Position numbers and translations under genes: made by a program. DNA of 64,000 nucleotides from Heterodera schachtii. Its lineage: Eukaryota > Nematoda > Chromadorea > Rhabditida > Heteroderidae. The stretch covers positions 415,969 through 479,968 of the forward strand of contig SIJG01000091.1 of the NCBI GenBank assembly GCA_023374025.1, given 5' to 3'. The notes under the pieces are model-generated. The model ran no database searches, had not been told where the DNA came from, and worked only from the letters and a program-made list of their open reading frames with translations. The stretch's first letter is position 1. The number at the start of each line of letters is the position of its first letter. Below, one piece after another: positions 43,601-53,199 of this stretch.

Positions 43601-46600
43601 CACAGTGTGTGAACGCCGACCAATTGGGTGGACTGTGCCAAAATGCCGGGAGTGATCCTTAAAAAAAGCCAAGAATTTTAATAGAAAAATATTTTAAATG
43701 TTTTTTTTCTCTTACATATTGCACATGGTGACATCAACTTGCAAAAACAAAGCAATGCCTTCGACAACATCTGAAAATAAAAATGAAAATAATATAATTA
43801 TTATGAAATAAATATTAAAGAATTTTGAATTTATTATTTTTACTCAGTAATTGTTCAATTAACTCAAATAATTATATATTTGGTTAATTACCCTTTTCCT
43901 CCGCCTTTCTTTTGCTTCGTTTGCCCGCTTCCTCCTCCTTCTCATCGTAGCGGACATTGAACAGTGCCGTTGCGTTCACTTCCGGTGGCAATTCAATGCG
44001 TTTGCCAATGCCTTTGTCTGATCGCCATTCAAAAAGTTTGGGCTGAATACAATAAAATTTTTAAATTAATTTCTAAATTAAATTTTCCATGCCTTTTTGT
44101 CGTATCGGTCAATTGACAGTGCCAACGACGCGCGGAGATGGGCACTCAATGCGACCAAAAATTGGCGAAACAGTGCCGTATCGCTGAACAGTGTAGACGG
44201 ATGGAGTGCGACCGCCAGGAACAGCTCGCCCAGCAGCAATTTGGGTTGGTCATTCGCCGTGGGGTAGGGCTCATGCGGGTCGTGGACACAGTCGCCGCCC
44301 TGTGAATTTTCAAATTTAAAAATCGTTTAAATTTGATAAAATTGAGCCGGTCATATGAAAATCGGGCCCCAGCACTTCCCTCGTCCTTTGGGTCAATTGT
44401 CCGTTCTATAATTAGTTTGATATTCCAAATGTGCCACCCACGTCCCATCCGCAGTTCGCCTGATTGCACTGCTCGTCACAATGGCCGTCCGCGTACACTT
44501 TGGCACAGTCGACCATCCATGGACACGTCGCCTGGTGCCGCTCCAAACAGTCAAAGCCGTCGAACAAGCAGCGCTCGTTGTTGCAAATCTTAATCCAAAG
44601 GGATGGATGGAGAAAATTGAAAAAAATAATTAAAATTATTTAAAAATTAATTTGCAAATAGTGACATGGAAAACGAACAAATTTAAAAATAAATTGCTAT
44701 AGTGACATAAAGCCCACTCACTTCGTCACATTTCCCATCCGCAAACACATGGGCACAATAGCTTGCCTGTGGGCATTTGCCAAAGGGTTGTGCCTGTTTT
44801 GTGGAACAATCGCCGCCGTCGAATTGGCACGCAAATAAATTGCACTAAATTAAATTTATTTATTTTTTAATTTGTTTTTTTGGAATTTCAAATAACAATT
44901 ATTGTTTAATAATTATTTTTTTTCGACATTTTTCAACAAATCACCTCCGAATCACAGCGATGGTTTCCGTATTTGACCTCGCATCCCGCCTTCTTGCAGT
45001 TTTCCTTGTCCATCAAATCGGTTCGATTGAATTTGTCGACAGGTACTGAGGTCTAAAGAATTTCATTTTTTATTTGATAGAAAATTTTTTCCCAGAAAAT
45101 CACTTCGCAATGGCGCCCAGTGAACCCGCGCGAACATTCGCATTGGAAATGGTTGACTTTGTCGTGGCATTTTCCGCCGTTGGCACAGACACTTAAAAAA
45201 AAGAAAGAAAATTTAAAAGGGCATAAAATTGCAATTATTATTAATATTATTATTATTATTATTATAATTGCTACATTTTTTCACAGTCGTTGCGATTCTC
45301 TTCACAATTTGGGCCAATCCAACCCGGGGCGCAATCGCATCGATACCGATCGTTGCCAATGTTCACACAATTGCCCTTGTGTTTGCATGGAGATGGGCCT
45401 GTAATTTAATAAATAATAATATTTTTTATTATTGTTTAATTTTTTCAGACCGATTTTTACTTATTGCGAATTTATTTATTTTATTTTAATTTAATTGGTA
45501 TCAAATGTTATTCAAAATTTAATAAATTTATTTTTAAGTGTTGTATATTTGCACGGAGATGGGTCTGAATTTACTTAATAATAAATATTTTTTTAAATTG
45601 TCAGACAAATTCAAATTAATGCAAATTTTGTTTTGCTTTAATTTAATTGGTACCGAAATATTAATGCATAAATTGTATAAAATTATTTTTATGTGTGTAC
45701 TTTTTGAGCACGGATTTCGCTCAATTTCGCACTGTTCTCCCTCAAAGCCGGTCAAACATTTGCATGCCCATGAGCCATCTGATGATTTTAAAAGTTTAAA
45801 TAAATTTTCAAATTTTAATTGCCAACCCTTCGTCTTCCCACATTTTCCACCATTTCGGCATCCGTTTTCGCAGTGTCTTTCAATTAGCATATTCTCACAA
45901 AATGTTCCCGAAAAATTCTTTGGGCAAATGCACTCGAAATGAATTGCTAAATTTGCAAAGATTTAAAGAAATAATTTATAAAAAAATAAAATTACCCCCA
46001 TTCTGCTGATTGTCCTTCACACTTACACATTGGCCACCATTTTTGCAAGGATTTTTTTCCAATAGACAGCTTTGATTGCTAAAAAATATTTCCATTTTAA
46101 TTATTATTTTTATTTAAATTTATTTTACAATGCTTTCTCCCCATTTTCGGCCGACTGATCACAAAATGTGCCCTTCCATCCGTGTTGGCATTCACAGTAC
46201 ACCACATTTTGTTTGTCCGATAGAGATTAAAAAAATTATTTGACTGTAATTAATGGCCAACTTTAATTCGGCATTGGCCATGCACACATGGATTACGGCC
46301 ACACTCGCAGGGGGACGAAAGATGGGAACACTGTTGGCCGGGAGCACACTCACAGGTCAATGAGCTGAAAAAATAAAATATATTTTTGCTTTATTGTGCT
46401 TAATTATCCCCAAAAATTACTTATAGTCATTTGTCGGTGTGCAGATTGTCCCCTCGGGGCACGGTTTGAATTCGCATGGGTCGGGTTTTTCACTGCAATA
46501 AATAAGTACAAGAAATTCGTACAAATAAAATAAAATTGAATAAAACTTTTTGATTTAAGATTATTCAAAATATATAAAATATATTTTAAAATATTAATTT

Positions 46601-49600
46601 ATTTAATTATTTCTCTTTTACTTACATTTCGCACAAAATGCCGCCAAATTTTGGCAGACATTCGCACTGTTCTGACGACGCATTTTGGCAGGTGGCCCCA
46701 TTCTGACAGTCCAATTCGCATTTGTTCGCGCCTTCTTCATTTCGAAATTCACAATTTTTGCCAGAAAATCCTTAAAAACAATATTTAAAACAATATTAAA
46801 AATTCTAAAAATTATTTTTTCAAAAATTTTACCAAATTTGCATCGGCATTCGTAGTGGCCCAATTGGTCGTGGCAAATGCCTCCGTTTTGACACGGTTGT
46901 TCATCATCACAATAACTGATCCGTGACGCGCACATGTCGCCGGTGTAACCAAACTTAAAATGAGTAAAAAATGCATAAATAAATTTTTAATTTATTTTCC
47001 TAAAAATATTTAAAAGAAATGCATAAAAATTTATGGAAAATAAACGCTAACACTGACCTCGCATTCGCATTTGTAACTGCCGACCAAATTGACGCATTTG
47101 CCGTTGAAACAACGCGTCATCTCATCCGAACATTCGTCCACGTCTTCCGTGCAATTTTGGCTCTTAAAAATTCATTTAAATTTAAATTTTAAATCATAAT
47201 TTTCTGTTTCTCCACCTTCCATCCCTCATCACATAAGCATGTGTAGCTTCCGTTGAACGGATTTGTAAAACAATGGCCATGTTCGCACAGATTTTCGTGG
47301 ATGTTGCAAATGTTTTGAAATTCGCACAGCGCACCTTAAAATTTTGTTTTTAATTTTGTTTTTTTTTTCTAAATTTCTGGCATTTTGTACCAATTCGGTC
47401 CGGCGCACAACGGCAATCGTACCGAGCAATGCCATCCACGCATGTTGAGCCGGCGTAACACAAATTGTCCACACAATCGTCAATGTTGGTCTCGCAAAAC
47501 TTGCCTAAAAATTAAAAGAAAAACAACAAAATTTAATTAATTAGTATAAATGCACCAGCGAATCCGCCAACGCAAATGCACACGTAAGAGCCGTGCCGAT
47601 TCACACAAGTGCCTCCGTTTTTGCACAATGTGGCACCGAACCGCTCACATTCGTTGATGTCCTGCTCACAAAAATCACCTGCAATGGATTTTTAATTAAT
47701 TAATTATTATTTTTATAATAAATTCATTTTGCTTTGGTCCGTTAATCACTGCCCTCCCACCTAATTTTATCTGTCCCCCTCCCCTTCCCCCCCCCCCCCA
47801 CCTTCAAAGCCGCGCAGGCATTTGCACTGCGATGCGTGCCAATTCCTCTCCACCACAATGCCATTCCCATCACGCGCGTCTTCGGCCCACGCGTGTGCAC
47901 ATTTGCCGCCGTTCAAACACGTCATCATGCCCATGTCGCACTCGTCAATGGCACGCTCACAATGTTTGCCTGGGTGGCAATTTTGAATTAAAAAATAAAA
48001 ACTAATCCCAAAATACCCTCAAAGCCGGGCAAACATTCGCATTCCCAGTGCCAGTCAAAATGCGCGTCCAATGCCCAAACTGCGGTTGTGGCCACAATGT
48101 TCTCGTGGCATTGTGCACCGTTTAGACACGGAAAATGGTTGGCCAGGCACGGATCAGTGGGACGGTGCGGCACTTCACAGAGATAGCCGACAAAGTCCGA
48201 TGGACACTCGCAGTAAAAGCCGCCAATCTGTTGGGTTGACATTTAAATTATAAAATGGTAATGATTGGTTACAGTGTTCACGCATTTCCCGCCATTTTGG
48301 CACAATTTGTCCCTCAGTTGGCATTCGTCAATGTCCTCTTGGCACCTTTGTCCAGTCCACCCCGTCTGGCATTGGCAGTGACTGCCGTTTTGGTCGTTCA
48401 TGCAAAACCCATTCAGACAAACTTCCGTAGAGCTTTGGCAGAAGTTTATGTCCGCGCATATTTTCCCTTCAAAAAAATTGGCACAATTGTTTAAATATTG
48501 AATGCTTCCAAATCATTGCTTCCAAAATACAGTAACCCGGTAAAATTAATTTTTCCAGAAAAAACATCTAACCCCAAAGCTACTCTACTATACTCATTAA
48601 TTTGCGTTTTGTTATAATAATAATCGGTTCCATCCGCGCCGCGCCGTTTCCCCAAACTCCGCCGGGGATGCTTTGTTTGTTTTCCCATGACACAGGACCA
48701 TAAACAGAGCAAATGATGAGATAATCCATCATTCACTCTTATGCATGTACTTCTTACTCCTCATTCATTGAAGCAGTTTTTGTGTAAATTCTAATCAAAA
48801 ACCAAATTATTAATAAATTAAAGGAAAAAAAAATCAATTACATGTTTTTAGCTTGGTTTGAAGCTTCTAGGACGGATTTCTACATAGAGAGAGAGTGAAG
48901 GAGGATGGATAGAAGAAGGAAAAAAGAGAGAGAGAGAGGGGAAGAGAGAGAAGAGGACGAGGAATAGGAGAAGGAAGAGAGAAAGAAAGCTTATCCAAAG
49001 TTAAATGAATAATGTTCAAAAAATCCCGACAAAACAGAATTAAATAAATATTATTTAAATATAATTTTCCAAAAATCAGAAATTCTCTCACATTTTATTC
49101 CAATGAATCGCATTTTCGCTCGCCCATTGGCCACGGCTTTCTCATCTCATCGCTCTCCCATTTAATTTTTCCATTTTCATTTTTTTCTGCCCCCCCCCTT
49201 ATTGATGAATGATTAATGAATGGTGGGGCAAAGAGAGAACGGACAGAGATTTTGAAAATGCAAATTGTGGCATTTTGCACATTTAAAAATATTTTTGAAT
49301 TTCATTTCGCCTCCCCACCTGTGTATCCGTACTGACAATCGCACACAAAGTCGTCCACCGTAGTGCCAACTCGGCAAGTGCCGTGCATACATGGGTCGTC
49401 CCTTCCTCCGTCCCTGTCACAAATTGTCGGCACCGCATTCTCACAATATGTGCCCGTAAAGCCTTAAAAAATTTATAAAATTAATGCATGTTATAAAAAG
49501 TTCCATCATAATTTCTACAAAAAGGCATTGAAAAGTTAATTTATTAAAAATTTATTAAATTAAATTGAATTGAAAAAAACGAACCAACGGCACAATGGCA

Positions 49601-51586
49601 CTTAAACGACTCCTTGGTCTTCTCACATTCGGCTTCGTTAATACACGGATTGTGCCGATGACTGCACCTTCTCAATTCGCACTGGGCACCAAACCAATTT
49701 GGGGAAGGGGAACAACTGAAATTGGCACCATTAATTTAGTTAATTAATTAGTGTTAATTTAAAAAATAATTGGATTAAAAAACAGAAAAAAAGAATAATT
49801 AACAAAGTTAATGAATGATAATTGAACTTGACTTGCCACACTTCCCCCCCCCCCCCCCCCCCACTTTTTGTGCATGGATTTGTGCCTCCGAAATTGGTTG
49901 CGCAACAATGAAATAATAATGAATGAAAGCGATTTTCAGGATTATCGGGCGCATTTCCACACCAATTAAGGACAGAAATGGCACCAAAATTGGCATTGTT
50001 TGCCTTCAGCGAGGGGAAAGGGTAAAAAAAAATAATTTTTCTTTTTCAAATAATTGCCATTCATGAAATCAGACATCCACAGAGTTTCTAATTTTATTAT
50101 TAAGTTGGGATTAATGAGACCTAGATTAGTTTACGCTGTTTTAGCAGATAAAACTCTAAAAACTCGGTGGGAATTTGTGAATTTCTCGGCTTCCAAAAAT
50201 GTTAAAAAGGCTCTTTTTGTGTCGCCTTTTCGACGATGAGAAGATTTTTCTTACCAATCTGAGGATTTGATGATGATGATAATTATGGACGATTTTCCGC
50301 TTAATTTGATTAGTGTCACCAATTGGTGAGCCATCAAAAATAGAGGGGGGGGGGGAGGTGCGAATGGGAAAATTGGATGATGGATTAAGAAGATACCATG
50401 AAAGGTCATCAAAAAACCTTCATTATCATACCAACCCAATGGCACCAACTTTTAAATATTCTCACGCTGATTAGCACTGATTGGACAAAATAATTAGTAA
50501 ATTTTATAAATCTCACCCATCCCTATCTCATTTAAAAAATCGGAAGACCGCCAATGCAAGAAATTTCATCCCTGAATTCATTTTTAAAGTAAAGATACCA
50601 ATTTTAAGCATTTATTTTTAGTGTAATCCTTTCCTTTATCATAAAATGGCAATTCGCCCCAATGAACGGCACCATTTTCTTAAGAATCTAGCTGCTTCTC
50701 ATCATTCCCACCACAATTGCCGTTCTCCACAAACAGTGGTGGTGGTGTATATAATAAGATGGACGATTGGCGGATGAAAAAGTGCACTTTCCCATGGCCC
50801 CTTCCACCGTGGGAGTGTATCCCATTAATAAAGAAATATCAAATCAACACACGCTAAATAACCCTACCATAACGGTGGTGAATTAATTTCATGGACCATA
50901 ACTGAATTAGTGAATGAATCACACTGTACATAAGCAAACAAATTTGAAAAAAGAAAAAGTTAGGGGAAGAATTGCTTTTTTTTAAAAAATCCGAAAATTT
51001 TAAAAGAAAAAAAAGCAGAAATAAAAACTAATAAATTATTAAAAAGCTAAGAAACTCTTGAAAAAAACATAATGGCCGATAAATACCCATTCCCAGGCAA
51101 AAAATAATAATCATTTATAAGAAAATTAAAATTAAAAGAAATTTGAATGAAATGGAAAAAACCCAAATTAAAAGCTGATAAGTGGAAAAACCCACTCGCA
51201 ATGTGAGCCGTCCCTGGAGCAAATTCCGTCATGAAAGCATTCCAAGCCGGACAGTCGACAATCGAAACGGTGTGGCACCACAACATTTGTGGAAAGGGCA
51301 GTGCTGGCGGAGGCGGACAAAGACGACCAATTAGCGACTGAATTATTTTAGAAAATTAAAAAAAAAAATTAATTTTTTCAATTTTTGCTCCCATCATATT
51401 ATTTCAAATTGTTCCTATTTTTTCATTTCCATCCTTTTCAAGACCAACAACAATTAACTTTTCGAACCCACTTTCTTCACCTTTCCCTCCGGCAATTGTT
51501 CCTCCGTCGCTCATCAACAGAAGAATGAGCAGCGCAACAATTGTTGATGCCGTTGTTGTCCTCGTTGCTTCCGGCACAATTCCCAT
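37673..51586 (-). CDS. lin-12/glp-1: Notch receptor (LIN-12/GLP-1 family)
   Basis: This is a many-exon minus-strand gene, start codon 51584-51586, stop 37673-37675. Exon 1 (51586-51481) encodes a signal peptide ([16 protein letters not shown]). Exon 2 ends HCD, joining [12 protein letters not shown] in the first EGF repeat. About 19 EGF repeats follow (49.7-45.1 kb), several calcium-binding ([27 protein letters not shown]). Three LNR modules lie at 45.06-44.3 kb, a NOD/NODP region at 44.3-43.5 kb with a furin-like KRSKRK site near 43.9 kb, and a transmembrane segment ([20 protein letters not shown]) followed by RIRSRQRR at about 43.0-42.83 kb. Inside the cell there is a Gln/Ser-rich linker, ankyrin repeats (41.8-39.55 kb; [40 protein letters not shown]), a basic [10 protein letters not shown] segment and a Gln/Pro-rich tail. 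It acts as a transmembrane receptor whose cleaved intracellular part co-activates CSL. Two introns appear to use GC donors (44092, 38844), and one EGF exon (about 46216-46130) lacks a clear AG acceptor. Confidence 0.93.
40551..41073. mobile_element. TIR element with CGACAGT tandem termini (type 3), in a Notch intron
   Basis: 523 bp, flanked by a perfect 8-bp duplication 'atcataac' (40543-40550 and 41074-41081). The left end has four TTCGACAGT-containing tandem units (one is CTCGACAGT) and the right end three inverted units. It has no transposase. The 8-bp duplication and CGACAGT units link it to the elements at 699 and 13872. It lies in the intron between two ankyrin-region exons of the Notch gene, just after the exon ending near 41130. 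Confidence 0.85.
42745..42801. repeat. G/C-homopolymer hairpin in a Notch intron
   Basis: 'gtcgtttccccccc' and 'gggggaaacgac' form inverted arms around an A/T-rich centre, about 25 bp from the donor of the transmembrane exon. A second 'gtcgtttcccc' unit and C-tracts precede it (42718-42744). Confidence 0.7.
47785..47800 (+). repeat. Poly-C tract in a Notch intron
   Basis: A C-run next to the donor of an EGF exon. Similar C or G runs occur at 42718-42763, 49842-49862, 51959-51978, 52766-52778 and 52995-53006. Several of these lie in Notch introns and the rest just upstream of the gene. Confidence 0.7.
49842..49862 (+). repeat. Poly-C tract, about 21 bp
   Basis: Homopolymer of C in the large intron between the second and third Notch exons (49720-51195). 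The same intron holds an open frame at 50060-50239 ([20 protein letters not shown], ending SPFRR) that looks protein-like and might be a LINE ORF1 scrap; I cannot assign it. Confidence 0.7.
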
Positions 51587-51957
51587 TTCGCAGGTGTTTC
51601 TCTGCCTCAGAGGCAATTGGCGGTGAATTCGTTGCCAAAAGTCGGTTAATTGGAAAACGAAAAATTTGCTAAAAATTGAAGCGGTAAATTAATTCAAAGG
51701 GCCAATTGTTGAGTGGGCGTAAAGCAATAAAATAAATTAATTATATTAATAAAAATATAAAAGGAAAAGGAAACTTTGAAAGTGAATTTCACTTTTTTTA
51801 TTTGTGTGTATAATTAATTAATGGACGGAAAGGGGAAAGGTTTGGTGGGATGGGATAAAAACTTTATGGTGACGGGTAAAAGGAATAGTGGAAGGGGTGG
51901 GGGAAGGAGATCAATGAATGAGTTAGGGTCAAATGGGCGCATCGGAAGAATTGCAAC

Positions 51958-51980
51958 GGAGGGGGGGGGGGGGGGGGGAG
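51958..51980 (+). repeat. Poly-G tract in a purine-rich block
   Basis: About 20 G with one A, inside an 180-bp G/A-rich stretch (51880-52060) 370 bp upstream of the Notch start codon. It could form G-quadruplex or triplex DNA and is a likely site of length error in assembly. Confidence 0.75.
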
Positions 51981-52079
51981 GGGTAATGAGGGGAGAGAAG
52001 GGGGCGGGGGGGGGGAATGGGAAGGGATGTCCGAGGGGGCGGGGAGGGAAAAACGGGAGGATGGTTTCATCCGTTACCT

Positions 52080-52498
52080 GGGTCCACTGCGTTTCGGCGC
52101 GCTCGTTTGGCGCCAGCATGTTTTTGTTTTTAACTTTTTTTCTTTGTCAACCAAATCCCACAATCTTGATATCATAAAGCTTAATGTGTTAGAAGCTTTT
52201 CCTAAGCTATTGCTTTGCGATTAGACAAACACCAAAAAAGTTATACATGAAAATTGCGAAAAGTCGGAATTTTTGAAGTTTTTTCTTAATAAAATTTTTT
52301 CTAGGCTTGAAAATCTTTTGGCTTTTTGTAAGGCTAATAGAGCATGTTAAGAGCTTTCGAATGATACCAAGATTGTTGGATTTCGATGCCAAAGAAAAAA
52401 GCTATCGTCGAAAAACTGGCTGGCGCCGAAACGAACGCGCCGAAACGAGCGCGCCGAAATGTGAGCGCGAAACGCGAGCGCCGAAATGCGTGGATCCC
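52080..52498. mobile_element. Fold-back element with 9-bp TSD and GGCGC tandem ends
   Basis: 419 bp, flanked by a perfect 9-bp duplication 'ccgttacct' (52071-52079 and 52499-52507). The termini are 'gggtccactgcgtttcggcg' and, inverted, 'ggggatccacgcatttcggc', with tandem GGCGCGCTCGTTT-type units. The interior shares 'ggcgccagcatgttttt', 'aactttttttctttg', 'caatcttgatatcat' and the inverted 'ttcgaatgataccaag' with the 27829-28306 element. It lies about 500 bp upstream of the Notch start codon. Confidence 0.9.
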
Positions 52499-52507
52499 CC
52501 GTTACCT

Positions 52508-53153
52508 TACCCATACTCCTTCACAAAAATTCCGGTTGACCTACCCCTTTTCATGTGTTTATGATCTTAAAAAATACATTTCAATTAATTCCATTAAAAT
52601 TTCTCGGTTCTCGGTTCCCGACTCGGGAAATTTCTCGAGTTTTTTGGGGTCTCGGTCTCAATTCCCGGGGTCATTTCTCGGTTCTCGTATCGTTTCCCGG
52701 GGTCCTTTCCCGGTCTCGGGCTCGGTTCTCGGTAAAAATCATTTCTCGCACATCCCTATGCTGGAGGGGGGGGGGGGGATCAATTTGTTGTATCAATGCA
52801 CCGTTCATTTTTTGAAATGATGTCCATGAAAATGGAGACAGTCAGTCCCCCCGGGAGATGGCGGAGATGAAACGGAGAGAAAATGCGGAAAACAGTTCTC
52901 TGATTCGTGGAAAAAGCAGCTGATGATAAATGTAGAATAATACATTTCAACTTCATAAAAATAAAATTTTATGCATTTTAATGCATTTTTATTGCCCCCC
53001 CCCCCCGTCAAACAGTACAAAATGAAACGGGGGGACGGTATGAATGGACAGAGGAATTTTAAATGTGCTTTTAAATCAGAAAGCGCTCACAGGGGTCTTC
53101 CTTATTTATTTAAATTTGTACAATTATGAACTGGTGCAAATTGGTCATTTTGG
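52508..53153. other. Intergenic stretch with C/T-rich and G-run segments
   Basis: No gene. 52600-52750 is a degenerate tandem of 'tctcggttctcgg / ttcccggggtc' units (about 10-13 bp), visible as a minisatellite. G or C runs lie at 52766-52778 and 52995-53006. Confidence 0.5.
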
Positions 53154-53199
53154 TTATTGCGCTAAAAAACCGCCGCACACTCGACTACGGCGGCCAGTA
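53154..53199. mobile_element. Fragment of the 942-bp Mutator-like element at a duplication breakpoint
   Basis: 'ttattgcgctaaaaaaccgc' continuing to 'actacggcggccagta' is the reverse complement of about 31533-31578 in the element at 30982-31923. It ends exactly where homology to the Notch gene begins (53200). Confidence 0.8.

Noticed and set aside
45534..45942. 134-codon plus frame and similar frame at 61400-61744
   Set aside because: Antisense shadows of Notch EGF exons; conserved between the two places because the Notch exons are duplicated.
51814..52119. Pro/Phe-rich minus frame and Gly-rich plus frame
   Set aside because: Products of the purine-rich G-run block; no other coding evidence.
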